From an uncultured Clostridium sp. (GTDB taxonomy: Bacteria > Bacillota_I > Bacilli_A > RF39 > UBA660), in NCBI GenBank assembly GCA_946414595.1, contig CAMKPE010000001.1:62001-126000 (forward strand): a stretch of DNA of 64,000 nucleotides, in the 5' to 3' direction. Of this stretch, positions 1 through 9,146 are shown in pieces; within the stretch, counting starts at the first letter, position 1, and each line of letters opens with the position of its first letter. The translations under genes were made by a program, and so were the position numbers. The notes under the pieces were generated by a model. The model was not told the DNA's origin, did not search any database, and was given only the letters and a program-made list of their open reading frames with translations.

Positions 1-1053
1 TCATTCTGGGATGTATCAAAACTAGATAAGATTAAGTTTGATACAGATGTAACACCAAACTTTAATAGAATAAAAGAAGAACAAAAATCAATACAAATGA
101 TTTCTCCAGCATATGGTGGAATAAGTTCAAATGTTGAATTTGAAATATTAACTGGAGGAAGTTTAAATTATTTCAGTAAAGGTTATACTCCTTATATGCA
201 ATTATTTAAAAAAGGAGTAAGTGATAATAATCCATCTATTATTCAAGAATTAAAGAATAATGGATATAAAACAAAAATATTAAATTCATCTGGAGCAGCA
301 ATGTTTAATTGTGATTATATCTATGACATTTATGGAGTAGATGAAAGAAATCACTTATATGATGAAATAGATCTTGGTGGAGATTATGTTACTGATGAAT
401 ATTTAACTGATCAAATAATTGAATATTTTGATAATAAAGATAAAGATGAAAAGATATTCTTCTTTACAATAACTATGGGTGGACATATGCCTTATTATGA
501 AGGAAGATATGAAAACTATGATGTTAATATTGTAGAAAGCCCATATAGTAAAGATGTTAATGAAGTAGTTCATTCTTATGCCCAAGGAATTTATTTAGCA
601 GATCAACAATTAGGAAGGTTATATGATTATATTCAAACACTAGATGAAGATACTGTAGTAATATTCTTTGGAGATCACTTACCACACCTAGCAACACCAG
701 ATGGAAATGATGCATTATTTAAAACTGGATACTTAAGTGATGATTATGACCTTGAAAGTGTTTATAATCAATTTAATACAACAGCATTAATAATGAGTAA
801 TTATGACATAGAATATGATGATACTAAATACTTAAGTCCTGATTTATTAATGACTTATGTATTAGGTAATATGGATTTAGAATTATCTAGTTTCTACCAA
901 TGGTTATTTACAACAATGGATACATTACCATCATCTAACTTTGTAGTATCTCAAGATAAAGATGGTAATAAGTTCTTTACTTTAGCACTTGATGGTAAAA
1001 TGAAAGAAATGTATGAACTAAGAAAAAAAGTTCAATATATGTTGTTTAAATAG
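1..1053 (+). CDS. LTA synthase-like sulfatase-fold phosphoglycerol transferase, 5' truncated
   Basis: The reading frame is open from base 1, so the N-terminus (probably membrane helices and the start of the catalytic domain) lies outside the window; 350 residues are visible. They match the extracellular alkaline-phosphatase-like domain of LtaS-type enzymes, which move glycerol-phosphate from phosphatidylglycerol onto wall or lipid acceptors. Visible hallmarks are the nucleophile region GGISSNVEFEILTG near residues 39-52 and the metal-binding FFGDHLPHL near 221-229. At the position where LtaS has a catalytic threonine this protein has serine (codon 124-126). A second family member at 19712-21862 keeps threonine. 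Family assignment is firm; the exact substrate is not known. Confidence 0.8.
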   Translation, partial: SFWDVSKLDKIKFDTDVTPNFNRIKEEQKSIQMISPAYGGISSNVEFEILTGGSLNYFSKGYTPYMQLFKKGVSDNNPSIIQELKNNGYKTKILNSSGAAMFNCDYIYDIYGVDERNHLYDEIDLGGDYVTDEYLTDQIIEYFDNKDKDEKIFFFTITMGGHMPYYEGRYENYDVNIVESPYSKDVNEVVHSYAQGIYLADQQLGRLYDYIQTLDEDTVVIFFGDHLPHLATPDGNDALFKTGYLSDDYDLESVYNQFNTTALIMSNYDIEYDDTKYLSPDLLMTYVLGNMDLELSSFYQWLFTTMDTLPSSNFVVSQDKDGNKFFTLALDGKMKEMYELRKKVQYMLFK

Positions 1054-1075
1054 GAGATTACATCTCCTTTTTTTT
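1053..1075 (+). terminator. Intrinsic terminator after LtaS-like gene
   Basis: GGAGAT, loop TAC, ATCTCC, then eight T. The first G is the last base of the TAG stop codon. Confidence 0.85.
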
Positions 1076-1115
1076 GTGCTATAATAAAGTGCACGTACAA
1101 ATATTAGGTGATTAT

Positions 1116-2954
1116 ATGATATTAGAGAAAATTGAAAAACCTAGTGATGTTCAAAAGTTAAAAATAAAAGAGAAAAAGATACTTGCAGAAGAAATAAGAG
1201 AATTCTTAATAGACAGTGTATCTAAAACTGGTGGACATCTCGCATCAAATTTAGGTGTAGTAGAAATTACTATAGCTCTTTTGTCATGTCTTGACTTAGA
1301 AAAAGATAAAGTAATATTCGATGTAGGACATCAAAGCTATGTTTACAAAATGTTAACTGGAAGAAAAGATCAGTTTGATAAATTAAGAAAGTATAAAGGT
1401 TTAAGAGGATTTCCATATAGAAAAGAAAGTAAATATGATTTCTTTGATACAGGGCATAGTAGTACTTCCATTTCTGCTGGTCTTGGAATGGCAAGAGCAA
1501 GAGACATAAAGAAGGAAGACTATAATATTGTATCTGTTATTGGAGATGGATCAATTTGTAGTGGAGAAAGTCTTGAAGCAATAAATGATTTAGGATTTAA
1601 TAAAACTAAAATGATAATAATTTTAAATGACAATGGAATGAGTATCTCATCAAATGTTGGAGGTATATCAAGTTATTTAAGTAGAATAAGTATTAATACA
1701 AGATACTTGAAAGTAAAAAATAAAATAAAACATAGTCTTGATGGAACTAAATTTGGAAGTGTTCCTGCAAAATATTTATCAAGAATTAAAGATGGTTTAA
1801 GAACTTTCTTAGTACCTTCTAAATATTTTGAGACTATGGGTCTTACTTATATCGGACCAGTTGATGGTCATGATTTAAAATTATTAACAAAAGTTATTAA
1901 TCAAGCTAAAAGGCTAGAAAAGCCAATTATAATACATGCAGTTACTAAAAAAGGATATGGATATCAAGATGCCATGGATAATCCTGACAAATATCATGGA
2001 GTATCAGCGTTTGATAAGGAAAAAGGTGTTGTCGATACAGAAAAAGTAACATATTCAACTGTTTTTGGTAAAACAATGGTTGAAATAGGTGAAAAAAATG
2101 ATAAGGTAGTTGCAATAACAGCAGCTATGAAAGATGGAGTACAACTTACTGAATTTTTTGAGAAATATCCTAATAGAAGTTTTGACGTAGGAATCTGTGA
2201 AGAACATGCAACAACTTTCGCTGCAGGTCTAGCAAGTGAGGGAATGGTTCCAGTATTCGCAGTATACTCGACATTTTTGCAAAGAGGATTTGACCAGTTA
2301 CTTCATGATGTGTGTATGCAAAACTTACCATCTGTTTTTGCACTTGATAGAGCAGGGTTAGTAGGAAGCGATGGAGAAACACATCAAGGTATTTTTGATT
2401 TATCATATTTATCACTAATGCCAAACATGGTTATTACTTCACCAAAGACAATGAAAGATCTACCTAAGTTATTAAACTGGGCAATTAAATCGAAAAAAGT
2501 AGTAGCCATTAGATACCCAAGAGGAGGAGACTATATTGATTTAAAAGAAATCAAGAAAGTTGAATTAGGTAAATGGGAAGAGATCAATGGTGGAGAAAAA
2601 GTTGCAATTATTGCCACAGGTAAAATGGTTCAAAAGGCATATCTTGCCAACAAAGAATATAAACTTAATGCAAGAATAATAAATGCAACATTTATAAAAC
2701 CATTAGATGAAGAATTATTAAATGAATTAATTAAAAAGAAATATAATATCTTAACTATTGAAGATAATGTCTTATATGGAGGTCTTGGTTCACTTATATC
2801 ATTCTATCTAATACAAAATGGATTTAAAGGAAGAATTAAATCAATGGGATTTGATGATAAGTTTATTGAACAAGGAACTATTGAAGAATTATATAATCAA
2901 GAAGGTTTATCTATTGAAAATATTAAAGAAGAAGTAGAATTATTAAAAAAATAA
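1116..2954 (+). CDS. dxs: 1-deoxy-D-xylulose-5-phosphate synthase
   Basis: Dxs condenses pyruvate and glyceraldehyde-3-phosphate, with thiamine diphosphate, into DXP, the first step of the MEP isoprenoid pathway and a precursor of thiamine and pyridoxal. The protein has 612 residues, normal for the family. It shows FDVGHQSYVYKMLTGR, the ThDP/Mg motif GDGSICSG..NDNG, a central GVSAFD linker and the transketolase segment DVGICEEHATTFAAGLA with the conserved catalytic Glu. The start at 1116 follows AGGTGAT; a longer in-frame ATG at 1074 lies in the previous terminator. A TATAAT at 1080-1085 may be its -10. It is a single-gene unit between two terminators. Presence of dxs implies the MEP rather than the mevalonate route. 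Confidence 0.95.
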   Translation: MILEKIEKPSDVQKLKIKEKKILAEEIREFLIDSVSKTGGHLASNLGVVEITIALLSCLDLEKDKVIFDVGHQSYVYKMLTGRKDQFDKLRKYKGLRGFPYRKESKYDFFDTGHSSTSISAGLGMARARDIKKEDYNIVSVIGDGSICSGESLEAINDLGFNKTKMIIILNDNGMSISSNVGGISSYLSRISINTRYLKVKNKIKHSLDGTKFGSVPAKYLSRIKDGLRTFLVPSKYFETMGLTYIGPVDGHDLKLLTKVINQAKRLEKPIIIHAVTKKGYGYQDAMDNPDKYHGVSAFDKEKGVVDTEKVTYSTVFGKTMVEIGEKNDKVVAITAAMKDGVQLTEFFEKYPNRSFDVGICEEHATTFAAGLASEGMVPVFAVYSTFLQRGFDQLLHDVCMQNLPSVFALDRAGLVGSDGETHQGIFDLSYLSLMPNMVITSPKTMKDLPKLLNWAIKSKKVVAIRYPRGGDYIDLKEIKKVELGKWEEINGGEKVAIIATGKMVQKAYLANKEYKLNARIINATFIKPLDEELLNELIKKKYNILTIEDNVLYGGLGSLISFYLIQNGFKGRIKSMGFDDKFIEQGTIEELYNQEGLSIENIKEEVELLKK

Positions 2955-2973
2955 AAAGCCATAAGGCTTTTTT
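2953..2973 (+). terminator. Intrinsic terminator after dxs
   Basis: AAAGCC, loop ATAA, GGCTTT, then a T run, directly after the stop codon. Confidence 0.8.
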
Positions 2974-3026
2974 CATTTGTTGCACTAACAATTATAATAT
3001 AATATACTTATAATAGTGGTGATAAT

Positions 3027-4262
3027 ATGATAGTAAATAGTGAAAACATAAAAGTAGTATCTGCAATTTGTCCAAATTGTGGAGCAAATATAGTTGGTTC
3101 TAGTTTAAGCCCAGCGTTAAAATGCCATTGGTGTAAAACTACTATACCTGCAAATTTATTTAATGTAACTGCTAAAGTACCAGATTATATATTGCCTTTT
3201 AAAATTAGTAAAGAAGAAGCTAAAAACAAATTAAATGAATATGTTGAAACAAAGAAAAAATTTGCAAAAGAAGAGTTTATAAATAACATCAATTCTGAAA
3301 TGATATCGCCTATATATTTACCATATATGCTAGTTGATGTAAAAGCACATATTTCAGCAACTGGAATAAGTGAATTAATATTAGATAAGGAACAAAAAAT
3401 AATTGGAAGAGATAAATACAATGTTGGAGTTTATGATATTAATAGAGAATTTGATTTAGCAGTTGATAATTTACTGATTGAATCGAGCCCTTCAGGTACT
3501 TTTAATCAGGTAAACTCATCTAGTAATGTTGTAAGTGCAGTTAGCCCTTTTGATACCGAAAACTGTGTTAAATTTAATGCTAATTACTTGAATGGTTATA
3601 CTTCAGAAAATAGGGAATTTGATATCATAGATATGAATACAGTTATTCCTGGAATTATTGATGAAATATCACAAAATATACTAGAGAAAGAAGACACTAA
3701 TACTTATGAAAGAGGAATATTATGGAATAATCCAACTGTAAATATTATTGGAACACAATGGAATTATGCTTATATTCCTATTTGGCTTTATTCGTATCAA
3801 GAAAAAGATGGCAACAAAATTAGAACATATTATATTGCTATAAATGGAAGAACCGGAAAGACAGTTGGAAGTATTCCAGCTAATGAAAAAAAGATAAAAA
3901 GTCATTCTAAAAACTATATTGTTATGGGAATAATCGCATTATTATCAATTTTCCTATTTTATAGTTTATTTTTAATAATTAAAAGTAATGATGAAATTTT
4001 TAAGGGAATATCATCATCATTTGTTTCAATAACCTCATTTCTACTCATAATTATTTTATTATTTTATTCTATGCATTATAGTGAAAAGAAATACGATATA
4101 AAAGAAAGTTTGATTAATGAAACTCAAAAGATGGATTATGTTAATAATGTTAAATATAAGCCATATAATATGGTAAAAAATGATATAGAAAAAGAAAAAT
4201 ATATAACCGGAGATCCTAATAATTATAATAAAACAAATATATCTGTAACAATATATAAGTAA
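3027..4262 (+). CDS. Zinc-ribbon membrane protein (paralogue 1)
   Basis: 411 residues. The N-terminus carries a zinc ribbon, CPNCG near 14-18 and CHWC near 33-36. A conserved middle domain follows (YILPFKISKEEAKNKLNEYV..., then MISPIYLPYMLVDV), and the C-terminus has two hydrophobic segments near 295-320 and 330-350 followed by a charged tail. This matches a family usually annotated only as TFIIB-type zinc ribbon-containing protein; no reaction is known to me. ATG 3027 follows GGTGATA. The next gene starts 17 bases downstream and encodes a paralogue, so the two are probably one operon from gene duplication. Confidence 0.8.
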   Translation: MIVNSENIKVVSAICPNCGANIVGSSLSPALKCHWCKTTIPANLFNVTAKVPDYILPFKISKEEAKNKLNEYVETKKKFAKEEFINNINSEMISPIYLPYMLVDVKAHISATGISELILDKEQKIIGRDKYNVGVYDINREFDLAVDNLLIESSPSGTFNQVNSSSNVVSAVSPFDTENCVKFNANYLNGYTSENREFDIIDMNTVIPGIIDEISQNILEKEDTNTYERGILWNNPTVNIIGTQWNYAYIPIWLYSYQEKDGNKIRTYYIAINGRTGKTVGSIPANEKKIKSHSKNYIVMGIIALLSIFLFYSLFLIIKSNDEIFKGISSSFVSITSFLLIIILLFYSMHYSEKKYDIKESLINETQKMDYVNNVKYKPYNMVKNDIEKEKYITGDPNNYNKTNISVTIYK

Positions 4263-4279
4263 AGAAAAAGGTGATTGTA

Positions 4280-5710
4280 ATGCAAGATATGACAAATTGT
4301 ACTAGTTGTGGTTCAAATGATATAAGTTTGGATATTAATCTTAGTAAATTAAAATGTAATCAATGTGGTCAAATCTATGAAAATGTAGAGATGAGTAATA
4401 AGTTTGAAGATATAGATAAATTAAATAATATTTCCATAAGTGGTGGTGCTCTTGATATCGCCGAATCCAATTCAAATTTAGTTATATATAAATGTGATAT
4501 ATGCAATACAGAAATTGTTACTAGTGAATTAAACAATAATGTAATATGTCCAACATGTCATAAAAAATTAGAAATTAATAATAGAGCAAGTGGAGAATTA
4601 AATGTAAGATATATATTGCCTTTTAGGATAAATAAAGATAATGCTGTTAATAAAATGAACGAATATATGAAAATAAATTCTAAATTTATTAATAATAATT
4701 TTGAAAAAAAATACAATGCTGATAACATAGTTGCATGTTTCATTCCTTTTACGTTGTTTGATATTGACTATAATTGTACATTTGAAGGACAAGCGGAAAG
4801 AAAAATAGATAGTATATATGATTCTGATAGCGGTACAACTTATTACTATGATGGATATGATATTATAAGAGGATTTGAAGTTGATGCAAAGCATTTATCT
4901 TTAGAAACAAAATCTAATTCGTTTACAGACAAAGAAAGTGCTTATAGTAATATGATTAGTGCACTTAATCCATATGATACTAATGAATTGATTGAATTAA
5001 AAGAAAAATATTTGAGAGATACAGTAGCAGAAATATTAACTTATAAGCGATTAGAATATGATGATAGGTTTAAAAATAAATTAATTAGCATAGGGAAATA
5101 TGCAATACTTGATAATCTTATTTATTATGATAGAGGCATAAAATGGAATAAAACTGATCTTGAAATAAAAAGTATTAATTGTTATGATGCTTATTTGCCT
5201 GTTTGGTTATATTATTTTAATGATGCTAAAGAAATTCATTATATAGCTATTAATGGAAGAACTGGAGAATTAGCAGTTCATGTACCATTTGACAAGAAAA
5301 AAGCTATTATAAAATCAATTGTTGAACCGGTTATCGTAGCAGCAGTATTTGACTTTTTCATGGGACTTCTTTTGATACCAATTTTCAGCATTCCAGGAAA
5401 ACTAGAAAATAATAATGCAATTTTTGAAAAAGTTCCATATATTATTTTAGGTGCAATAACTCTTACTATTTTAATTGGAGGATTTATCAAAACATATCAA
5501 GGAATAAAAATGTCATGTTTGGGAAATCATGAAGTGGGTGAAAATGACAGTAAAGCCATCTTCAAAACTAATATCACAAATAAAATTGATAATAAAACAT
5601 GCACTAATAAAAAATCTAGCATGTCAGTAATCAATGGAAGAAATGACAACTCTGATGAAAGAAGAAGAGAAAGATTTAAAAAGTCAGTTAATTATAAAGT
5701 TGTTAAGTAA
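4280..5710 (+). CDS. Zinc-ribbon membrane protein (paralogue 2)
   Basis: 476 residues. Two zinc ribbons lie at the N-terminus: CTSCG...CNQCG near 6-36, and CDIC...CPTCH near 72-96. The body is paralogous to the preceding protein: RYILPFRINKDNAVNKMNEYM matches YILPFKISKEEAKNKLNEYV, and YYDRGIKWN...YDAYLPVWLY matches YERGILWN...YAYIPIWLY. Hydrophobic stretches near 335-365 and 380-402 suggest a membrane anchor, and the tail is basic. ATG 4280 follows AAAAGGTGATT; an in-frame GTG at 4271 is inside that ribosome-binding site and unlikely to be used. Function unknown. The extra ribbon and the different tail suggest the copies have diverged in partner or substrate. Confidence 0.8.
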   Translation: MQDMTNCTSCGSNDISLDINLSKLKCNQCGQIYENVEMSNKFEDIDKLNNISISGGALDIAESNSNLVIYKCDICNTEIVTSELNNNVICPTCHKKLEINNRASGELNVRYILPFRINKDNAVNKMNEYMKINSKFINNNFEKKYNADNIVACFIPFTLFDIDYNCTFEGQAERKIDSIYDSDSGTTYYYDGYDIIRGFEVDAKHLSLETKSNSFTDKESAYSNMISALNPYDTNELIELKEKYLRDTVAEILTYKRLEYDDRFKNKLISIGKYAILDNLIYYDRGIKWNKTDLEIKSINCYDAYLPVWLYYFNDAKEIHYIAINGRTGELAVHVPFDKKKAIIKSIVEPVIVAAVFDFFMGLLLIPIFSIPGKLENNNAIFEKVPYIILGAITLTILIGGFIKTYQGIKMSCLGNHEVGENDSKAIFKTNITNKIDNKTCTNKKSSMSVINGRNDNSDERRRERFKKSVNYKVVK

Positions 5711-5737
5711 AAAGGATGAATCTAATCATCCTTTTTA
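5711..5737. terminator. Bidirectional intrinsic terminator
   Basis: AAAAGGATGA, loop ATCTAA, TCATCCTTTT lies between convergent genes, with A-rich and T-rich flanks suited to both strands. It overlaps the last codons of the minus-strand gene. Confidence 0.85.
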
Positions 5738-6628
5738 TATTTCATCATATTTAGAAAAGTCTGGAATAAAACTTTCAAGACATGTTTCATCTTCTTGAAC
5801 AAAAGCATTAACAATTCCTAAATCACATGCATAATCAATAATACTATTATATTCATTATCACTTAATTTGAAATTTAATTCTTTATATTTATCAATTTTC
5901 CTAACAGGAGTAAACTGATTCATTATACTAATATAAATATCATCTTTATAATTATCATACAAATATTTAAGAATTATTTTGGAGTCATCACTATGTTTAG
6001 GTAAAACAAGATGTCTTACAATAATTCCTTTTTTCATCAAATCATTTTCAAATATAGGTTTTCCAACTTGTCTATACATCTCTTTTAAAGCATCACCAAA
6101 AATAGAAAAATAATTATTAACTCCTGAAAACATTTTAGCAAGATTATCATCATAATATTTACAATCAGGAAGATATATATCAATAAGTCCATCTAATTCT
6201 TTTAATGAAGAAACATTCTCATAGCCACTAGTATTATATACAATTGGAATATTTAAGCCATTCTTCTTAGCTAGAATTAATCCTTCCTTAATTAGTGGAA
6301 TATAAATAGTAGGAGTAACTAAATTAATATTATTAGCGCCCATTTCTTGAAGCTTAAGACATATATCACTAAACTTTTCTACACTTATTTCTTTTCCATA
6401 ATTATTAGTAGAAATATCATAATTCTGACAAAAAATACACTTTAAATTACAACATGAAAAGAATATTGTTCCAGATCCTTTAGTACCTGATATTGATGGT
6501 TCTTCCCACATGTGTAGAGAGTATCTTGCAATCTTTATTTTATTTGTTGCTTTGCAAAATCCTAATTCACCATTATTTCTGTTTACTCCACACTTTCTTG
6601 GGCATAACATACACTTATCTAGATTCAT
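5735..6628 (-). CDS. PflX-like radical SAM protein
   Basis: 297 residues. It begins MNLDKCMLCPRKCG, a cysteine-rich ferredoxin-like start, and then has the radical SAM cluster SCCNLKCIFCQN (C-x3-C-x2-C) near residues 62-73. This layout is typical of the PflX / putative pyruvate formate-lyase activating enzyme family (COG1313). Radical SAM chemistry with a 4Fe-4S cluster is expected; whether it really activates a glycyl-radical enzyme is not known. The start at 6628 follows GGTGATTT on the minus strand; upstream in-frame codons to 6724 would overlap the divergent fhs gene and are rejected. Formate metabolism is an attractive link because fhs is divergent next door, but that is an inference. 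Confidence 0.85.
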   Translation of the reverse strand: MNLDKCMLCPRKCGVNRNNGELGFCKATNKIKIARYSLHMWEEPSISGTKGSGTIFFSCCNLKCIFCQNYDISTNNYGKEISVEKFSDICLKLQEMGANNINLVTPTIYIPLIKEGLILAKKNGLNIPIVYNTSGYENVSSLKELDGLIDIYLPDCKYYDDNLAKMFSGVNNYFSIFGDALKEMYRQVGKPIFENDLMKKGIIVRHLVLPKHSDDSKIILKYLYDNYKDDIYISIMNQFTPVRKIDKYKELNFKLSDNEYNSIIDYACDLGIVNAFVQEDETCLESFIPDFSKYDEI

Positions 6629-6679
6629 AAAAATCACCAAAGATATTATATCACATATACTAAATTGAAATAATTGTGT

Positions 6680-6685
6680 TATAAT
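6680..6685 (+). promoter_or_regulatory. Probable -10 box for fhs
   Basis: TATAAT lies 17 bases before the fhs start, in the 74-base divergent gap with the radical SAM gene. No good -35 at normal spacing is visible. Confidence 0.5.
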
Positions 6686-6702
6686 GTCAATGGGTGATTT
6701 TA

Positions 6703-8349
6703 ATGAATGATATAGAAGTAGCAAAAAGATGTATAAAAAAAGATATTAGAGAGGTAGCAGAACGCCTTGGACTTAATGAAGATCAAATAGAAATTTATGG
6801 TAAATATAAAGCTAAGATTAAGTTTAATGATGTTATGAGTGGTAAACAAGGAAAACTTGTATTAGTTACTGCCATTAACCCAACTCCATATGGGGAAGGT
6901 AAGACTACTGTATCTATAGGACTTGTTGATGCTTTTAATCACAACAATTTGAATGCTATTGGAGTGTTAAGAGAACCATCTTTAGGACCAGTATTTGGAC
7001 TTAAAGGAGGAGCAACTGGTGGAGGATATAGCCAAGTAGTTCCAATGGAAGATATTAATCTTCACTTTACTGGTGACTTGCATGCCATAACTAGTTGTAA
7101 TAACTTAATATCAGCAGCAATAGATAATCATATTTATCAAGGAAATGAATTAAATATAGATCCTACTAAAATATGTTTTAAAAGATGTGTAGATGTTAAT
7201 GATAGAGCATTAAGAAGAATTAGTTATGATATTAAAGATGGAATAATAGAGAATAATGGTTTCAATATCACAGCAGCATCAGAAGTAATGAGTATTTTCT
7301 GCTTAGCAAAAGACTATACTGAATTAAGAGAAAAACTTGGGAATATCATGGTTGCTGAAGATATAAATGGTAAACCAATATACACAAGAGACTTAAAACT
7401 AGAAGGATCACTTGTTACTTTACTAAAAGATGCATTTAATCCTAACTTAGTTCAAACACTTGAGAATAATCCAGTAATAATCCATGGTGGACCTTTTGCA
7501 AATATAGCACATGGATGTAACTCAATTGTTGCTACAAATCTTGGATTAAAACTTGCTGACTACGTAATAACAGAAGCAGGATTTGGTGCAGACTTAGGTG
7601 CAGAAAAATTTATGGATGTTAAATGCCCAATTGCAGGAATTAAACCTAATTGTATAGTTCTTGCAGTAACAACAAGAGCATTAAAACATAATGGTGGATG
7701 TCCAAAAGAAGAAATTAATGAACCTAGTGTAGATTATTTAATAGCAGGAATGCCTAACTTAGAAGTACATATAGAAAACCTTAAGAAATTTACTTCACAT
7801 ATAATCGTTGCACTTAACAAATTTGCAACAGATACTCCAGAAGAAATAGAAGCAATTAAAAAATATTGTAGCGAACAAGAAATAGAATTCTCAATATGTG
7901 ATACATATGAAGCAGGTGGAGTAGGAGCTATCGCACTTGCAGATAAAATCAAAACAATGTGTGAACTTGAAAGTGACTTTAAGCCACTTTATGATAAAGA
8001 TGAACCACTTGTTGAAAAGATTGAAAGAGTAATAAGAGAAATCTATCATGCTGGATTAATTAACTATTCTAAGGAAGCTGTTGAAAAACTAGAAATGATT
8101 AATCGTCTTGAAGAAAATAATTTACCAATATGTATTGCTAAGACTCAATATTCAATAAGTGATGATCCAAAGAAACTTGGATATCCAAAGGGATTTGAAG
8201 TAATGGTTAGAGATATTGAACTACATACAGGAGCAGGATTCATAACTGTTCTATTAGGTCAAATAGTAACAATGCCAGGACTTCCAAAAAGACCAAATTA
8301 TGAAATAATTGATATTGATGAAAATAATGAAATAGTTGGTTTATTTTAA
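6703..8349 (+). CDS. fhs: Formate-tetrahydrofolate ligase
   Basis: Fhs makes 10-formyl-tetrahydrofolate from formate, THF and ATP, feeding purine and fMet-tRNA synthesis. 548 residues, close to the usual 556. It has the ATP-binding loop TPYGEGKTTVSIGL near 63-76, REPSLGPVFGLKGGATGGGYSQV, and a conserved HTGAGFITVLLGQIVTMPGLPKRP near the C-terminus. ATG 6703 is preceded by GGGTGATT; a GTG at 6694 is inside that site. The gene ends 31 bases before the next start, and its terminator hairpin contains the next gene's start signals (see 8351-8396). Confidence 0.96.
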   Translation: MNDIEVAKRCIKKDIREVAERLGLNEDQIEIYGKYKAKIKFNDVMSGKQGKLVLVTAINPTPYGEGKTTVSIGLVDAFNHNNLNAIGVLREPSLGPVFGLKGGATGGGYSQVVPMEDINLHFTGDLHAITSCNNLISAAIDNHIYQGNELNIDPTKICFKRCVDVNDRALRRISYDIKDGIIENNGFNITAASEVMSIFCLAKDYTELREKLGNIMVAEDINGKPIYTRDLKLEGSLVTLLKDAFNPNLVQTLENNPVIIHGGPFANIAHGCNSIVATNLGLKLADYVITEAGFGADLGAEKFMDVKCPIAGIKPNCIVLAVTTRALKHNGGCPKEEINEPSVDYLIAGMPNLEVHIENLKKFTSHIIVALNKFATDTPEEIEAIKKYCSEQEIEFSICDTYEAGGVGAIALADKIKTMCELESDFKPLYDKDEPLVEKIERVIREIYHAGLINYSKEAVEKLEMINRLEENNLPICIAKTQYSISDDPKKLGYPKGFEVMVRDIELHTGAGFITVLLGQIVTMPGLPKRPNYEIIDIDENNEIVGLF

Positions 8350-8350
8350 A

Positions 8351-8396
8351 CAAAATGTCCATAATATTAAAGGTGATATTATGGACTTTTTTATTT
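8351..8396 (+). terminator. fhs terminator overlapping the DUF421 start
   Basis: A perfect 11-bp stem, GTCCATAATAT (8357-8367) and ATATTATGGAC (8376-8386), with loop TAAAGGTG, is followed by TTTTTTATTTT. The loop holds the ribosome-binding site and the 3' arm holds the ATG (8381-8383) of the following gene. It is a normal-looking intrinsic terminator and at the same time a potential translation-blocking hairpin. Confidence 0.75.
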
Positions 8397-9088
8397 TAGT
8401 AATTAAATCTATTTTTTCGTTATTAATATTATTTATATTTACAAATGCTTTAGGTAAGAAACAAATAAACCAATTTAATATGTTTGATTATGTAATAGGA
8501 ATATCAATAGGTAATGTAGTAGCAGAAATGACTGTTAATAAAGAGGTTGTCTTTATGGATGGAGTTATTGTTATGGCAGTATATTCATTTATTGATATTT
8601 TTATTTCTTTTATTATGACTAAAAGTATTATCTTAAGAAGATTAATAAGTGGTACTCCAACTGTATTAATGGAAAATGGGAAAATAATTGAAAAGGGGCT
8701 TAGGAAGTGTAAGTTAGATTTAAATGAATTCTTAGAAGAAGCAAGATGTAATGGATATTTTGATATAGCTAAAATAGAGTATGCCATTATGGAAACTAAT
8801 GGTAAGATAAGTTTCTTATTAAAGAGTAAATATGAACCAGTTACTATGAAAGATATTAAATTAAAGGCTGACTACGTTGGACTTTGTACTAATGTAATAA
8901 TAGATGGTAAGATACTTCCTAATAATTTGAAATGTATTAATAAAGATGAAAAATGGCTAAAAACAAGACTCAATAATATGAACTATACGAATATAAAAAA
9001 CTTGTTACTTGTAACTATAGATACCGATGAAAAACTGTCAGTTTTTGAAAAAAATATTGAGGCAAAATCTACCTCAAACTATGAATAA
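8381..9088 (+). CDS. DUF421 (YetF-type) membrane protein
   Basis: 235 residues. The N-terminus has about three transmembrane segments (residues 2-23, 36-55, 59-80). A soluble DUF421 domain follows, with GTPTVLMENGKIIEKGLRKCKLDLNEFLEEARCNGYFDIAKIEYAIMETNGKIS in the conserved region. Several Bacillus relatives (YetF, YkjA, YrbG) are spore- or germination-associated, which fits the other spore genes here; the biochemical role is unknown. The chosen ATG follows AAAGGTGAT, but that site sits in the terminator loop of fhs, so expression is probably unusual: either readthrough plus hairpin opening by the ribosome, or a separate promoter starting inside the hairpin. Confidence 0.85.
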   Translation: MDFFILVIKSIFSLLILFIFTNALGKKQINQFNMFDYVIGISIGNVVAEMTVNKEVVFMDGVIVMAVYSFIDIFISFIMTKSIILRRLISGTPTVLMENGKIIEKGLRKCKLDLNEFLEEARCNGYFDIAKIEYAIMETNGKISFLLKSKYEPVTMKDIKLKADYVGLCTNVIIDGKILPNNLKCINKDEKWLKTRLNNMNYTNIKNLLLVTIDTDEKLSVFEKNIEAKSTSNYE

Positions 9089-9089
9089 C

Positions 9090-9118
9090 TTGCAATTTTT
9101 AGTGTTTTGTGGTATAAT
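9090..9118 (+). promoter_or_regulatory. SigmaA-type promoter for phosphoesterase gene
   Basis: TTGCAA (9090-9095), 17-base spacer, TATAAT (9113-9118), about 28 bases before the start codon. Confidence 0.75.
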
Positions 9119-9146
9119 ATAGCGCAATTAATGGGGGTTAAGAGAA

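Noticed and set aside
8339-8366. SigmaG promoter (GTTTA, CATAATA) for the DUF421 gene
   Set aside because: The -35 has a mismatch and 16-base spacing; in such AT-rich DNA this is expected by chance.
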